Below are positions 34,043-43,270 of a DNA stretch of 64,000 nucleotides, in pieces. A program made the translations under genes and the position numbers. Positions within the stretch are counted from its first letter, which is position 1; each line of letters begins with the position of its first letter. The stretch comes from Paenibacillus sp. S150 (GTDB lineage: Bacteria > Bacillota > Bacilli > Paenibacillales > Paenibacillaceae), in contig NZ_JACBYI010000014.1 in NCBI RefSeq assembly GCF_019352175.1, forward strand, positions 1 through 64,000, read 5' to 3'. The notes under the pieces were generated by a model. The model saw nothing but the letters and a program-made list of their open reading frames with translations. It was not told the DNA's origin and made no database searches.

Positions 34043-34756
34043 TCAACGCTTGTCAGGAGCGCTCAGAGGACGAGCCTGCGGCCAAACCAGCGGTTCACAG
34101 ATGGCGCTCCATGCTCCAGGCGCCAGCCGCGGATCAGAACAGTACATAGCCTGCAGATAGCGGCTTAACGGGGTAAGCTTATATTCCACCAGCACTTCCT
34201 TGATCTGGGAGGGCTTGTCCGGTACCGCAGGACGCTTCTCTGTCATGAATTGTCCGATAGGCAGCAGCATGCCACAGCTCTTGCGGTAGGACATCCGGTG
34301 CGGATAACGGGGAGAGCTCCCGGAATCATATTTGGACAGACGGATATGGTCAAAGTGATCCGTTAGAAGCGAATATGCGTCTAACTTCAGAATGGCAAAG
34401 GCTTCACCCGGCTCCCGGCGGGAGTACACAGCGGCCATTGTCATACAGTCACGTTCGGCCGGCCACAGGAAGACATGGCGGTCCAGGCAGGCCCGGAACT
34501 GTTCAGCCGTTGTACCTGCTTCCATGGCTTCCGGGGCGATGCGGAGATGGGCGTTAAGTACAGCAGGCTGGCCGTTATAGATTGCCGCACGGGTTGCAGT
34601 GCGGCGTATCCCATTGGCGTATTCCGGGCAGAGCAGCGCGGAGGCGAAAATACCGTCCAGGGCGGCCATACTCTGGAGGTTCCCCGCTCGGGTGAAGTGG
34701 TACAGTGAGGCTCTGAGCGGGCTTTTGGTGATGGCAGCAATAACTGATTTGTCCAT
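34043..34756 (-). CDS. DUF7002-like protein (possible ADP-ribosyltransferase fold)
   Basis: A 237-residue soluble protein. The opening block LRASLYHFTRAGNLQSMAAL followed by IFASALL and an Arg-rich RRTATR resembles DUF7002 and, more distantly, the YHFT/YHITH entrance motif of DarT-like and other ADP-ribosyltransferases. A second conserved patch is RDCMTMAAVYSRREPGEAFA. No gene partner or antitoxin is adjacent; it stands alone, convergent with the SDR gene. The enzyme suggestion is only a resemblance. Confidence 0.5.
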   Translation of the reverse strand: MDKSVIAAITKSPLRASLYHFTRAGNLQSMAALDGIFASALLCPEYANGIRRTATRAAIYNGQPAVLNAHLRIAPEAMEAGTTAEQFRACLDRHVFLWPAERDCMTMAAVYSRREPGEAFAILKLDAYSLLTDHFDHIRLSKYDSGSSPRYPHRMSYRKSCGMLLPIGQFMTEKRPAVPDKPSQIKEVLVEYKLTPLSRYLQAMYCSDPRLAPGAWSAICEPLVWPQARPLSAPDKR

Positions 34757-35116
34757 GGTTGTATTTTATCCTTTTCGGTAAGCTGAACTTTTGCTGTTTT
34801 TAAAAGCTTATTGGAGACGGGCTAAGGATACTTTACCACATGTGACTGATGAACAGTTCGCAGACGGATATCCATTTTATGGGTTTTATATAAATAAAGG
34901 GGTCTTCCTTTTTTGACGGTCCTGCTGCATTTTGCAGTGCCATCAGTCATATATAGTTTAAATGCCGCAGCGGGCCGGCAAACAGCCTGAAATATCTTGG
35001 TTTTTGTCCATTATTTGTACTGAAGGCAGGAGAATTTCTTTATTTGTAGAAATTTTTGTAAACGGTGTTCGGAGAGAGCGCTTTATTGCGAATAAATCTC
35101 TTGGGAGGGAAAGCGC
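34757..35116. other. Intergenic region, 360 bases
   Basis: No gene seen. TTGTAAACGGTGTTC at 35056-35070 agrees with the catabolite-responsive element consensus WTGNAANCGNWNNCW except at one position and lies about 45 bases before the FAD oxidoreductase start. GGGAGGGAAAG provides the ribosome binding site. Confidence 0.4.
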
Positions 35117-36505
35117 ATGAGCAGCTACAAGATGCGGAGCAATGAAATTCCGCTCCAGGATTCCTGGGATGTTATTGTCGTGGGTGGAGGTCCCGCCGGA
35201 TGCGCTGCCGCAGCGGCGGCAGCGCGGGAAGGAGCAAGGACACTGCTGGTTGAAGCCACAGGCAGCCTGGGCGGGATGGGAACCTCGGGACTTGTTCCGG
35301 CGTGGTGCCCGTTCTCAGATATGGAGACCATTATCTACAGAGGACTGGCCATGAAGGTGTTCGAGTCATTGAAGGCGCAGATGCCGCATGTCGGCAAGGA
35401 CGCTGTGGACTGGGTGCCCATCGAGCCGGAAAAGCTGAAGGTAATTTATGATGAGCTGGTTCAGGAGGCGGGCGTTACCGTCCAGTTCATGACGCAGCTT
35501 GGAGCGGTGGATACGGATGAGAACGGCCGGGTAGCAGCGCTGATCACAGCCAGCAAAAGCGGTCTCCAGGCCCTGCAGGCCAAGGTGTATATCGATTGTA
35601 CGGGTGATGCCGATGTCGCCGCATGGGCAGGGGCGGAATATCTGAAGGGCGATGTGGAAACCGGCGGGCTGATGCCGGCCACGCACTGCTTCACCTTGGG
35701 CAATGTGGATGAGCATGCCTATCTTCACGGCCCGCTGCTGCATAGCAGCAACAAAACCAGCCCGATCTATGACATTCTCGGCTCCGGCCGTTATCCGCTG
35801 ATTCCCGATGCGCATATCTGCAACAATATCACCGCCCCCAGAACGGTAGGCTTCAACGCCGGACATTTGTGGGAGGTGGACAACACGGATGTCTTGTCCA
35901 TATCGGAGGCACTGATGCAGGGCCGGAAGCTGGCTGCAGCCTACAGGGACGCGCTTGCCGAATTCCAGCCCGCTTCCTTCGGCAACTCGTATGTAGCCAA
36001 TACGGGGTCTTTGATGGGTGTGCGGGAGACAAGGCGAATCACCGGCGATTATGTGCTTAGCGTAGAGGATTATGTGGACCGCCGCAGCTTTGAGGATGAA
36101 ATCTGCCGCAACAGCTATTTCATTGATATTCATGGAACGGAGAAGGAAGAGAAGCAGGCTGGAGGCAAGCAGGAAGTGATCAGGCGTTATGGTCCGGGGG
36201 AATCCCATGGCATTCCCTACCGCTGCCTGACTCCCCGTTTGCTGAAAAATGTGCTGGTTGCCGGACGCTCCATTTCCTGCGCGCGCGAAGTGCAGGGCAG
36301 TGTCAGGGTCATGCCTGTCTGTCTGGCAATGGGGGAAGCCGCAGGCATTGCCGCAGCAATGGCTGCCCTGCTTCCGGAGCCGGATGTCCACGCCGTGGAC
36401 ACTTCAGCCCTGCGCAGCCGTCTGCGGGAGGAGGGCGCCTATCTCCCGGCAACGGAAGCGGAGCAAGCAAAGGGAGAGGGCGGCAGCGGCGTGCTCTCCC
36501 ATTAA
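35117..36505 (+). CDS. FAD-dependent oxidoreductase (FAD_oxidored type)
   Basis: A 462-residue flavoprotein with an N-terminal Rossmann fold: VIVVGGGPAGCAAAAAAARE (GxGxxG at 23-28), then acidic LLVEATGSLGGMGTSGLVPA. The IDCTGDADVAAWAGAEY block and the late GESHGIPYRCLTPRLLKNVL, VAGRSISCAREVQGSVRVMP are typical of FAD_oxidored proteins common in Paenibacillus and often linked to sugar catabolism. No signal peptide. Substrate unknown. Its stop TAA abuts the stop of the convergent YihY gene with no gap. Confidence 0.8.
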   Translation: MSSYKMRSNEIPLQDSWDVIVVGGGPAGCAAAAAAAREGARTLLVEATGSLGGMGTSGLVPAWCPFSDMETIIYRGLAMKVFESLKAQMPHVGKDAVDWVPIEPEKLKVIYDELVQEAGVTVQFMTQLGAVDTDENGRVAALITASKSGLQALQAKVYIDCTGDADVAAWAGAEYLKGDVETGGLMPATHCFTLGNVDEHAYLHGPLLHSSNKTSPIYDILGSGRYPLIPDAHICNNITAPRTVGFNAGHLWEVDNTDVLSISEALMQGRKLAAAYRDALAEFQPASFGNSYVANTGSLMGVRETRRITGDYVLSVEDYVDRRSFEDEICRNSYFIDIHGTEKEEKQAGGKQEVIRRYGPGESHGIPYRCLTPRLLKNVLVAGRSISCAREVQGSVRVMPVCLAMGEAAGIAAAMAALLPEPDVHAVDTSALRSRLREEGAYLPATEAEQAKGEGGSGVLSH

Positions 36506-37342
36506 TCAGCGCTTCAACGAACGCTTCATGAGGATGGCGTTGATCTCGCCGCCGGCCAGGATAATAATGGAGCTGATGTACAGCCAGATCAGCAGCACCG
36601 TGACCCCGCCGAGACTGCCGTAGGTTTCGGTGAAGTTACTGAACTGGTTGACATAGACGGAGAAGAGTACGGAGGTTATGATCCAGCCGATGGTTGCAAA
36701 CATCGCGCCGGGCATAACCTCTTTTAGCGTGAGTCTGCGGCTGGGAGCAATCCAGTAGAGCAGCGTGAAGACGATGAACAGGACGAACAGCGGGATGGCA
36801 TACTGCAGCAAATCCCAGATTTTCTGGAAGCCGTAGGGCAGATCGACCAGCAGGAAGACCTGTGTCTTCAGCCAGGTGCCAAGCACCAGCAGCAGAATGC
36901 TGAGCAGCACTACAAACCCGATGAACAGTGTCGCCAGGAAGGCAATGCCGCGGATCTTCCAGAATACTCTGTTCTCCTCGATATCATAGGCACGGTTAAG
37001 GCCTTTGATAATGGCATTGATTCCCTTGGAGGCGGCCCATAAGGTAGCCAGCATCCCGAAGGACAGCAGGGCCTGGCTGCGGCCATCCGAAACATCCTTC
37101 AGAATTTCCTCGATAATGGAAATAGCCTCTGCAGGCATAATCTGCTCCAGATCACGGATTTTATCCTCCACGGAAATATGGGCATAGCCGATCAAAGTCA
37201 TAATGAAAATCAGAAAAGGGAATAAGGACAGGATCAGATAGTAGGTAAGCTGTGCGCTGATGCCCTGCACGTCATCAAGCTTAATTTTTTGGAACAGCTG
37301 TTTGGAAAAAGAAAACAATCTTCCGGCGGCAGTCTTTTTCAT
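36506..37342 (-). CDS. YihY/BrkB-family inner membrane protein
   Basis: A 278-residue protein with six hydrophobic segments and the family blocks AQLTYYLILSLFPFLIFIMT and WAASKGINAIIKGLNRAYDI, then EVMPGAMFATIGWIITSVLF. Start ATG 37342 follows GGAGGGAATT; an earlier ATG lies inside that site. Old names such as ribonuclease BN are not supported for this family; the role is unknown. Confidence 0.85.
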   Translation of the reverse strand: MKKTAAGRLFSFSKQLFQKIKLDDVQGISAQLTYYLILSLFPFLIFIMTLIGYAHISVEDKIRDLEQIMPAEAISIIEEILKDVSDGRSQALLSFGMLATLWAASKGINAIIKGLNRAYDIEENRVFWKIRGIAFLATLFIGFVVLLSILLLVLGTWLKTQVFLLVDLPYGFQKIWDLLQYAIPLFVLFIVFTLLYWIAPSRRLTLKEVMPGAMFATIGWIITSVLFSVYVNQFSNFTETYGSLGGVTVLLIWLYISSIIILAGGEINAILMKRSLKR

Positions 37343-37463
37343 AATTCCCTCCTCCATTTATCCTATAGTATGCTCATCCCAATTATTTAACTCAACTTTG
37401 CAGTTTGAAATCAGAAATGAGACAGACAAGTGGAAACGGAGAGCAGGATGAAACCGGCAGAGT

Positions 37464-38534
37464 CTAGTCATAGAGCGGCAACGAAAAGAAAAACACATTT
37501 CCGGCATCTGGGAAGGCGCGGACTCCGATTTCCCCGCCATGCGCTTCAACAATGTATTTGCAGATCGCAAGGCCGAGTCCGGCTCCCCCCGCCTGGCTGG
37601 AACGTGATTTATCCCCGCGGTAGAACCGCTCAAAGAGGTGAGGCAATTGTTCAGGGGCAATCTCTGTGCCGGTATCTCTCACAGCCACTTCCAGGCGTTT
37701 CCCGGTATTGGAAGCTGTAATGGTAATATGTGCCCCCTCTCCTGCATATTTTGCGGCATTGCCGACCAAGTTATCGAATACCTGCGTGAGCCGTACCGGA
37801 TCTGCCCTTACCATCCCGTGCGGAAAAGGGCGCACCACAGTCAGACTTGCGGTGCCCTCGGCGAATTCATCCTCCAGCGGCCTCACGATAGACTCCAGCA
37901 GCGTGGCGCATTCGTTCTCTTCGCAGTTCATTTGCAATTGTCCCGTCTCCAGCTCCGAGAACCGGAACAAATCCTCAATCAGCTCGTCCAGCTTATCCGT
38001 CTTGTCCCGGATGATCGATAAATAACGGTCGAACTTGATCTTATCTTGGGCAACGCCGTCCTGTAATCCCTCTACGTATCCTCTGATGGAGGCAAGGGGC
38101 GTCCGCAGATCATGGGAAATGCCGGCAATGAGTTCATTGCGCGCTTGTTCATATGCCTCCTGGTTTATTTTTGATTCCAATAAGCGGGTTCTCATCAGCT
38201 CGAACACAGCGCTGAATCTGCCCAGCTCGTCATTCGACCGGTAACTGATTGGGCAGTCCATATTGCCTTCAACAATATTCTCAGCCGCAAGCGTAAGCTC
38301 CTTCAGCGGCCTTAAAATTTGTCTCGTAATCACCCGGGTCATCCAAATCGTACAGAGAATCAAAGGGAGCGCCACCATAATGACAACGGCTAATATTCCC
38401 TGATCGGCTTCATTTGCCGGAGAGCTGCTATTGGAACCGATACTGATGGCTGCAAAAGGGATGAGGAGCAAGGGAAGCAGGATGATGATAAGCATCGAAG
38501 CCGCCATTTTAAAGCGGAGCCCCGGTTTCTTCAT
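37464..38534 (-). CDS. Sensor histidine kinase
   Basis: A 356-residue membrane kinase. Two transmembrane helices (about 10-32 and 46-67) enclose only about 14 extracytoplasmic residues, so signal is probably sensed in the membrane or via a transporter, as in BceS-like kinases. HAMP follows (about 68-120), then the phosphoacceptor His141 in ISHDLRTPLASIRGY, N box NLVGNAAKYA, and G boxes VRDTGTEIAP and GGAGLGLAICKYIVEAHGG. It starts 2 bases after its response regulator and is the last gene of the exporter operon. Confidence 0.87.
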   Translation of the reverse strand: MKKPGLRFKMAASMLIIILLPLLLIPFAAISIGSNSSSPANEADQGILAVVIMVALPLILCTIWMTRVITRQILRPLKELTLAAENIVEGNMDCPISYRSNDELGRFSAVFELMRTRLLESKINQEAYEQARNELIAGISHDLRTPLASIRGYVEGLQDGVAQDKIKFDRYLSIIRDKTDKLDELIEDLFRFSELETGQLQMNCEENECATLLESIVRPLEDEFAEGTASLTVVRPFPHGMVRADPVRLTQVFDNLVGNAAKYAGEGAHITITASNTGKRLEVAVRDTGTEIAPEQLPHLFERFYRGDKSRSSQAGGAGLGLAICKYIVEAHGGEIGVRAFPDAGNVFFFSLPLYD

Positions 38535-38536
38535 TT

Positions 38537-39235
38537 TTACAGCCCCCCATAAAATTTGTAGCCTATCCCTCGTACGGTAAGAATATATTGCGGTCTGGCC
38601 GGATCAAGCTCGACCTTTTCCCGTATTTTTTTGACATGCACGGTTACCGTGTTGAGATCCCCGTATTCGTTGTTTCCCCAGGCGTTGTCAAATATCTGCC
38701 CGCGGGTAAACACCTGATTGGGATGTACGGCGAGAAATCGAAGCACCTCGAATTCCTTCGCAGAGAAGTGGACAGTCTTGTTCCGTACCCGTACCTCATA
38801 GGCTTTAAGATCAAGCTCCAAACCCGGATACACAATCAGATTAGGCTGCTTTGCAGGTGTGGCCAACCCGTGAAAACGCCTTAATTGCGCCTTTACCCTA
38901 GCCACAATCTCGCTTGGACTAAAGGGCTTCACCACATAATCGTCCGCCCCCAGACCAAGACCCAGAATTTTGTCGGAATCTCTTTTTTTCGCGCTGAGCA
39001 TGATGACGGGAACGTCGGACTCCGCGCGTATGCTGCGGCACACCTCCATGCCATCAAGCTTTGGAAGCATAATATCAAGGATAACCAACTGCGGATGAAA
39101 CTGTCTGAAATTCTGAAGTGCCTCTTCGCCGTCGTGGCTGATAATGACCTCATAACGTTCAATTTCCAGGTAATCCTTAAGCAGTTCAGCAATTTCCTGC
39201 TCATCTTCGACAATCATAATGCGTTCGCTGGCCAT
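38537..39235 (-). CDS. OmpR-family response regulator
   Basis: A 232-residue regulator. Receiver domain with acidic pair Glu10-Asp11, phosphoacceptor Asp54 in LVILDIMLPKLDG, and KPFSPSEIVARVKA after the switch Lys; C-terminal winged helix with FSAKEFEVLRFLAVHPNQVF and VTVHVKKIREKVELDPARPQ. Cotranscribed with the kinase and downstream of a BcrAB-type ABC exporter, so it likely controls that exporter in response to a peptide antibiotic or envelope stress. Confidence 0.88.
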   Translation of the reverse strand: MASERIMIVEDEQEIAELLKDYLEIERYEVIISHDGEEALQNFRQFHPQLVILDIMLPKLDGMEVCRSIRAESDVPVIMLSAKKRDSDKILGLGLGADDYVVKPFSPSEIVARVKAQLRRFHGLATPAKQPNLIVYPGLELDLKAYEVRVRNKTVHFSAKEFEVLRFLAVHPNQVFTRGQIFDNAWGNNEYGDLNTVTVHVKKIREKVELDPARPQYILTVRGIGYKFYGGL

Positions 39236-39313
39236 TGTATGGTTACACCCGTTTTTTGTAGGATATCGTTCTTGCTCTAATCATATATGATTTGAATATC
39301 CCGGTAAATCCGG

Positions 39314-39400
39314 TTACTGAAACTTAATGCCAACCATGGATAACAGAATTAATACTGCGCCTGCAATTCCAATCACAGCATAGAGAATCCGTTTTTTCAT
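39314..39400 (-). CDS. 28-residue hydrophobic peptide
   Basis: ATG 39400, TAA 39314, product begins MKKRILYAVIGIAGAVLILL and ends in SMVGIKFQ. Two Lys and one Arg lead into a single 18-20-residue membrane helix. AGGGAG lies 9 bases upstream of the ATG. It lies between the permease and the response regulator genes on the same strand, an arrangement that suggests a small membrane subunit or sensor link for the exporter. It could instead be a leader peptide. Confidence 0.6.
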   Translation of the reverse strand: MKKRILYAVIGIAGAVLILLSMVGIKFQ

Positions 39401-39427
39401 TGTTATCTGCTCCCTGAGCTCAATTTA

Positions 39428-40183
39428 TTATCTAATTTCCATTTTGCCAAAAGTCATCATGCCCACCCAGACGAACAGGAGAATGGTTGCAGCCGGTATA
39501 AAGATCAAAAGTATAAGCTGATAAGCGGTTGGTTCATGGGAGGCGATTTCCAGAAACAGCTTAAACACGGAATGCTCATACAGAAATTTATAAAAAGCCC
39601 ATTTCCCGCTGAGCCATTGTGAAGCCGTATCGAAAAAAAGCATCACCAGGAGCACCGCACCAACCGTTACACCGCTTACGGTTGTTGAGATTGCGAACAC
39701 CGCAACAATAGAAGCAAACGCGGCTGCGTAAAGCACCGTTAAGGCGAGTGTGCGGAACAAATATTTGACGGGATGAATGTCCTGGAGAGTGCCAAAGCCA
39801 TTCAGCAGACTGCCTGCTGCGGTGCATATCACAGGGACGACCAGGGACAAAAAAATAATTCCCATGGAATAGGCGGTCAGCTTGGCGGCATAAATCTGCT
39901 TGCGGCTGTACCCGGAAGCGGCGGTGATTTTCATGATTCCCAGCCCATGCTCACCTGAGAGAAAGAAGCCCCCGACAATAGCCAGAGCAATTTTAAGAAC
40001 AAGCACATTTACTTGTACACCGTAGCCGAGTCCTGCAATACCGCTGAAAATTTTATGATTGGAGCTCATATAATAGAGAGCTGCCGACAAGAGGATGCCT
40101 ACAGCCGTTAAGGTGAAGCACAACGTCCGGAACGAGGGGTCCCTCTGCAATTTGTATAGCTCAGATCGTAACAGATTGGTCAT
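39428..40183 (-). CDS. ABC-2 type permease, BcrB/lantibiotic-immunity-like
   Basis: A 251-residue permease with six hydrophobic segments. The start MTNLLRSELYKLQRDPSFRT and SGEHGLGIMKITAASGYSRK with the interface helix are typical of permeases in bacteriocin and bacitracin resistance exporters. ATG 40183 is chosen because it overlaps the end of the ATPase gene by 23 bases and gives a normal N-terminus; a longer frame reads back into the ATPase gene. Confidence 0.82.
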   Translation of the reverse strand: MTNLLRSELYKLQRDPSFRTLCFTLTAVGILLSAALYYMSSNHKIFSGIAGLGYGVQVNVLVLKIALAIVGGFFLSGEHGLGIMKITAASGYSRKQIYAAKLTAYSMGIIFLSLVVPVICTAAGSLLNGFGTLQDIHPVKYLFRTLALTVLYAAAFASIVAVFAISTTVSGVTVGAVLLVMLFFDTASQWLSGKWAFYKFLYEHSVFKLFLEIASHEPTAYQLILLIFIPAATILLFVWVGMMTFGKMEIR

Positions 40184-41099
40184 TGGCTGCCCCTCCGACC
40201 AGACTGGTATAGAACTTTTCCAGCTTTTCACCCTTAGGCATGAATTGCTGGACTTCAAGACCTGCTGCAAACAGCGTGGCAGAGATTTCGCCGGGAGCAC
40301 CATAGGGTTCATACAGGCGGATGACACCACCGGCATCCAATTCGTATTCGTTTGCCGGCCAGTTTTCATTTATAATGGCAACTGCCTTTTCAGGGGAGTT
40401 CACCTTAATATGAAGGTATTGCCTGCACTTGTCCTGAAGCTCATGAACTGACAGCTGCTCCAGCATACGCCCGTTGTGAATAATGCCGTAATCCGTTGCC
40501 AGCAAATGCAGCTCGCTAAGAATATGGCTTGATATAAGAATGCTAATCCCCTTCTCCCGGTTTAAATGAAGCAATAATTCCCTCAATTCAACAACCCCCA
40601 CCGGGTCCAGCCCGTTTGCTGGCTCGTCAAGAATGAGCAGCTCGGGGCTGCCCAGCAGCGAGATGGCAAGGCCCAGCCGCTGTTTCATGCCGAGTGAGAA
40701 ACTGGCCGCCAATTTTTTGCCCGCTGATGCAAGTCCCACCAACGATAAGGTTTGACGGATTCGTGTTGTATCGCTGATCCCTTTTTGCAGCCGGAATACC
40801 TCCAGGTTTTCTCCGGCAGTCATATGCGGGAAAAGGGCCGGTGACTCTATGGTCGTGCCAACGCGCCTTCTCGCCTGTACCAGCTTGGAGCCTTCTCCAA
40901 ATCCGAACAACTCAATTCTTCCCGAGGTTGGCTTGGCTAATCCTGCCGCTATCCGCATAAGAGTAGATTTACCCGCGCCGTTTTGACCGATAAAACCATA
41001 GATGCTGCCTCTTCGTATCGTCAGATCGACATGATCCAGGGCAGGATGCTGCTTGTAATGCTTGGACAATTGGTGTGCTTGGAGCACATAATCGCTCAT
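40161..41099 (-). CDS. ABC exporter ATPase, BcrA-like
   Basis: A 312-residue ATPase with Walker A GQNGAGKST at 38-46, the BcrA-type signature SLGMKQRLGLA, Walker B LLILDEPANGLDP and H-loop ISSHILSEL. The C-terminal 90 residues form the extra domain of peptide-resistance ATPases. AAGGAG lies 9 bases before ATG 41099. First gene of a five-gene minus-strand operon (ATPase, permease, 28-residue peptide, regulator, kinase). Confidence 0.87.
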   Translation of the reverse strand: MSDYVLQAHQLSKHYKQHPALDHVDLTIRRGSIYGFIGQNGAGKSTLMRIAAGLAKPTSGRIELFGFGEGSKLVQARRRVGTTIESPALFPHMTAGENLEVFRLQKGISDTTRIRQTLSLVGLASAGKKLAASFSLGMKQRLGLAISLLGSPELLILDEPANGLDPVGVVELRELLLHLNREKGISILISSHILSELHLLATDYGIIHNGRMLEQLSVHELQDKCRQYLHIKVNSPEKAVAIINENWPANEYELDAGGVIRLYEPYGAPGEISATLFAAGLEVQQFMPKGEKLEKFYTSLVGGAANDQSVTI

Positions 41100-41380
41100 G
41101 CGTTTTTCACTCCTTCATGCAATTCTATGATCCTTTTCTTCTCTCTGGTTCTCATTATAACGGGGCATTATGAACGTTCACTCCCAGAAGGATGAACAGG
41201 CCATAAAAGCTTCATTAACGTTTGATAAACTTTGAACAGCAGCCTGCTTCGCTTGGAAGAACAGAAAAACCCTCCCGGTAATGATGGATATCATTGCGTT
41301 GTTGAGAAGAGTCAGGTTTAAATACTGGCAGGTGCAGATAATGTGCAGGCAGAAGCAGACTGGGCAGAAGGAGAATGTGA

Positions 41381-42310
41381 ATGAAATTGCCGGAGCAGGA
41401 TTTCAAAGGGATAAGAAGGTGGGTTTACCGCAATGCGCGGCCGGTTGACCTGGCACGATGGAAGGTTCACTTTGAAGGGGGGCCGGTTTCCGCTGTATTG
41501 GAAGCACTGGCCGCGTATCAAAATGAGGATGGCGGGTTCGGGCATGCGCTGGAGGCGGATTCGTGGAACCCTTGCTCTGCGCCGGTTCAGACAGCCAATG
41601 CGGTGGAGAAGCTGCTGGAGATTCATTTTGAGGACGGATCACATTCTGTGGTTCAAGGCATTCTGACGTATTTGGACAGTGGAGCAGAGATGGAGGGGGA
41701 CACGTGGCGTAATGTTGTGGAATCGAACAATGATTATCCCCATGCACCCTGGTGGCATACAAGCTCCGGCAGCACTGCGCGCAGCCTGTTCAATCCAACG
41801 GGGGTTCTCGCCGGTTTTATTCTGAAGTATGCCGACAGAAAGAGCAGACTCTATGAACGGGGGCTGAAGATTGCCACGGAGCTGAGCAGGATCTTCCTGA
41901 AGCATCCGGGCATTGAGATGCATCCGCTGAAATGTGTAATTACGCTGCTGGAGTGTATCGAAGAGGCGGGCTTGCAGGAGCAGTTTCCCTATATGCAGCT
42001 TCAGGAAGCCGCTGCCGGACAAATTACAGTGCTGATAGAGCGGGAAGCGGGGACTTGGGACAGCTACAGCTGCAGACCGTCTGTATTCATTAAATCGCCG
42101 CAAAGTCCGGGTTATGCCGGCAATGCCGCATTGCTTCAGGAGGAGCTGGATTATCTTCTGAAATCAAGAAATGAGCAGGGCATCTGGAGTTTGGCCTGGA
42201 GCTGGGGAGCCTATGAGCAGGAGTTCGCGGTCAGCGAAAACTGGTGGAAGACAAATGTGGTTATTGGAAATCTGCTGCTGCTGCGTTCTTTTGGCCGTTT
42301 GGAGAAGTAG
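41381..42310 (+). CDS. Alpha-alpha-toroid (prenyltransferase/squalene cyclase-like) protein of unknown function
   Basis: A 309-residue soluble protein. AVLEALAAYQNEDGGFGHAL carries the QxxDGGFG signature of terpenoid-cyclase/prenyltransferase alpha-alpha barrels, and NEQGIWSLAWSWGAY is a second repeat near the end. There is no DxDD or metal site typical of active cyclases, so it may be a binding or structural relative. Stands alone; the region upstream (41100-41380) has no gene. Confidence 0.65.
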   Translation: MKLPEQDFKGIRRWVYRNARPVDLARWKVHFEGGPVSAVLEALAAYQNEDGGFGHALEADSWNPCSAPVQTANAVEKLLEIHFEDGSHSVVQGILTYLDSGAEMEGDTWRNVVESNNDYPHAPWWHTSSGSTARSLFNPTGVLAGFILKYADRKSRLYERGLKIATELSRIFLKHPGIEMHPLKCVITLLECIEEAGLQEQFPYMQLQEAAAGQITVLIEREAGTWDSYSCRPSVFIKSPQSPGYAGNAALLQEELDYLLKSRNEQGIWSLAWSWGAYEQEFAVSENWWKTNVVIGNLLLLRSFGRLEK

Positions 42311-42478
42311 CTGCAGCAGCAGTTTTGGAGGAATAGGCAAGGATCGGCGAATAACCGGCTACCGGCACCCGTCCCGTATGCTGCACAATGAAGGAGTCCC
42401 CTTTTGAGATTGAATGTGCTATGGCTCATAACCGGCGGACAAAGAACAGAATTCACAAAGTCTAAAGGAGAGAGACAA

Positions 42479-43213
42479 ATGACGGGTACTCAGGAAAAGG
42501 TAATTCTCATCACAGGTGCAAGCAGCGGAATCGGAGAGGCGGCGGCCCGGCTGCTGGCCGGGCAGGGGGCGGCGGTGGTGCTGGGCGCCCGGCGTACAGA
42601 CCGTTTGGAGCAGCTGGTCTCTGCAATACGGGCAGAAGGCGGCAGAGCAGATTACATGGCGCTTGATGTCACCAAGCGTGAGCAGCTGGATAGTTTTGTT
42701 GATTTTGCACTGGCCAAATACGGCCGGGTGGATGTCATCGTCAACAATGCCGGAGTGATGCCGCTGTCGAAGCTGGAAGCATTGAAGGTGGACGAGTGGG
42801 ACCATATGATCGATGTGAATATCCGTGGTGTTCTGCATGGAATCGCGGCAGGAATCCCGGTGATGAAAAAGCAGGGCTTCGGCCACTTTGTCAACATTGC
42901 TTCCATTGGAGCCTACTCGGTAACGCCGACCGCGGCGGTATATTGCGCGACCAAATATGCCGTCTGGGCGATCTCGGAAGGGCTGCGCCAGGAGAGCGAG
43001 GACAGTATCCGGGTAACCGTGGTTTCGCCCGGAGTCACTGAATCCGAGCTGGCCGGCAGTATCTCCGATGAGGGCGCCCGCCAGGCGATGAAGGAATACC
43101 GCCGGATTTCGATTCCGCCGGAGTCCATTGCCCGGGCGATTCTGTATGCGGTAGAACAGCCGGAGGATGTGGACGTCAATGAAATCGTCGTCAGACCGGC
43201 CGGACAGCGTTAA
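42479..43213 (+). CDS. Short-chain dehydrogenase/reductase
   Basis: A 244-residue classical SDR. TGASSGIG near the N-terminus, LGARRTDRLEQL after strand 2 (Arg suggests NADP), NNAGVMPLSKLE, and YCATKYAV with the catalytic Tyr and Lys; SPGVTESELA follows. AAAGGAGAGAGACAA stands before ATG 42479; the longer upstream frame is discarded. Close to B. subtilis YdaD/YoxD-like or clavaldehyde-dehydrogenase-like SDRs; substrate unknown. Confidence 0.84.
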   Translation: MTGTQEKVILITGASSGIGEAAARLLAGQGAAVVLGARRTDRLEQLVSAIRAEGGRADYMALDVTKREQLDSFVDFALAKYGRVDVIVNNAGVMPLSKLEALKVDEWDHMIDVNIRGVLHGIAAGIPVMKKQGFGHFVNIASIGAYSVTPTAAVYCATKYAVWAISEGLRQESEDSIRVTVVSPGVTESELAGSISDEGARQAMKEYRRISIPPESIARAILYAVEQPEDVDVNEIVVRPAGQR

Positions 43214-43270
43214 TCCGGCAAGGGCCGCAGGTGAATGGACAAGTGCGTAAATGTGTCTTACTCGCCGCCT

